Assembly (NCBI GenBank): GCA_023436685.1
Contig: JAEZIL010000147.1
Coordinates: forward strand, 1 to 5,309
Direction of reading: 5' to 3'
Length of the DNA: 5,309 nucleotides
DNA from: Bacteroidota bacterium
GTDB lineage: Bacteria > Bacteroidota > Bacteroidia > Chitinophagales > Chitinophagaceae
Part shown: positions 4,895-5,309 of the stretch, one piece after another
Layout: every line of letters starts with the position of its first letter
How positions within the stretch are numbered: the stretch's first letter is position 1
Position numbers and translations under genes: made by a program
Notes under the pieces: model-generated
Seen by the model: the letters and a program-made list of their open reading frames with translations, nothing else
Told to the model about the DNA's origin: nothing
Databases searched by the model: none

Positions 4895-5309
4895 ATGTTT
4901 ATCCGTTTGTTGTTTGGCTTGTTAGCTTTTTGTTGGGTAGTGCCTGTACAGGCACAGGCTATTTACGAGGTAAGGAAGGGTAGCATCAGTTTCCATTCCG
5001 ATGCCCCGCAGGAGTTGATACGTGCCTCGTCCGACAAGCTGCAGGGCATATTTGACATCAGCAAAAAGACCTTTGCTTTCCGTATCGATATCATCAGCTT
5101 CATAGGTTTCAACAGTCCGTTGCAGCGCGAGCATTTCAACGAAAATTATATGGAAACGCCAACTTATCCGCAGGCAGTATTCATGGGCAAGGTGATAGAA
5201 GATACCGACCTGACAAAGGATGGCGAATACAGCCTGCGCGCTAAGGGCAAGCTGAAAATACATGGCATAGAGCGCGAGCGTATCATAAATGTACGCCTTA
5301 CCGTATCGG
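4895..5309 (+). CDS. Secreted YceI-like domain protein (partial, cut by right edge)
   Basis: The first 138 codons are present, from ATG at 4895 to the window end. Residues 1-22 form a signal peptide: MFIR, a hydrophobic core, then PVQAQA with likely cleavage after Ala20 or Ala22, so the mature protein is periplasmic or outside the cell. The rest fits the YceI-like family, a lipocalin-like beta-barrel that in known members binds an isoprenoid-type lipid. Supporting stretches are SISFHSDAPQELIRA (30-44), the DISKKTFAFRIDI strand (54-66), SFIGFNSPLQREHFNENYME (68-87), YPQAVFMGKV (91-100) and YSLRAKGKLKIHGIERER (112-129). Family members are usually about 170-200 residues, so perhaps 40-60 residues are missing. 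The Bacteroidota subgroup with the GFNSPLQREHFNENY motif has no firm function, and ligand binding here is inferred. Confidence 0.88.
   Translation, partial: MFIRLLFGLLAFCWVVPVQAQAIYEVRKGSISFHSDAPQELIRASSDKLQGIFDISKKTFAFRIDIISFIGFNSPLQREHFNENYMETPTYPQAVFMGKVIEDTDLTKDGEYSLRAKGKLKIHGIERERIINVRLTVS

Noticed and set aside
4922..5263. Minus-strand open frame of 113 codons
   Set aside because: It is antisense to the YceI-like gene, which has a signal peptide and clear family motifs on the plus strand.

Overview
The window looks like chromosomal DNA from a Bacteroidota bacterium, most likely of the Chitinophagaceae/Sphingobacteriales type. The clues are AT-rich intergenic stretches around genes of moderate GC, starts with no Shine-Dalgarno sequence, several upstream boxes close to the Bacteroidota -7 consensus TAnnTTTG, heavy use of ATA for isoleucine, and typical families: a multi-PAS sensor, a small Cys-rich lipoprotein and a secreted YceI-like protein. 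The taxonomic placement is inference; no rRNA or marker gene is present.

Layout. 1-1381 (minus) is the N-terminal part of a multi-PAS sensor protein whose output end lies beyond the left edge. It diverges from a DUF1697 gene (1573-2103, plus). A minus-strand gene for an unrecognised 88-residue protein (2297-2563) converges on DUF1697, and a hairpin terminator sits at the DUF1697 stop. Across a 243-base divergent intergenic region lies a 71-residue lipoprotein gene (2807-3022, plus) with a strong terminator. Then come a tail-anchored J-domain protein (3140-3796) and a pair of unrecognised, extensively overlapping frames (3943-4509 and 4413-4688) closed by a perfect terminator. Last is a secreted YceI-like protein cut by the right edge (from 4895).

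The genes do not form an obvious pathway. Most appear to be single-gene units with their own promoter-like box, and several have their own terminator. No rRNA, tRNA, CRISPR array, insertion sequence or integrase is visible, and no gene-free stretch exceeds about 245 bases.

The most unusual signal is the 3943-4688 pair. Two reading frames are open together for 178 nt, and inside that stretch is a run of nine T giving a U UUU UUA heptamer in exactly the phase needed for a -1 shift from the first frame into the second. This could be programmed frameshifting, transcriptional slippage, an ordinary long gene overlap, a broken gene, or a homopolymer sequencing error. The sequence alone cannot decide.
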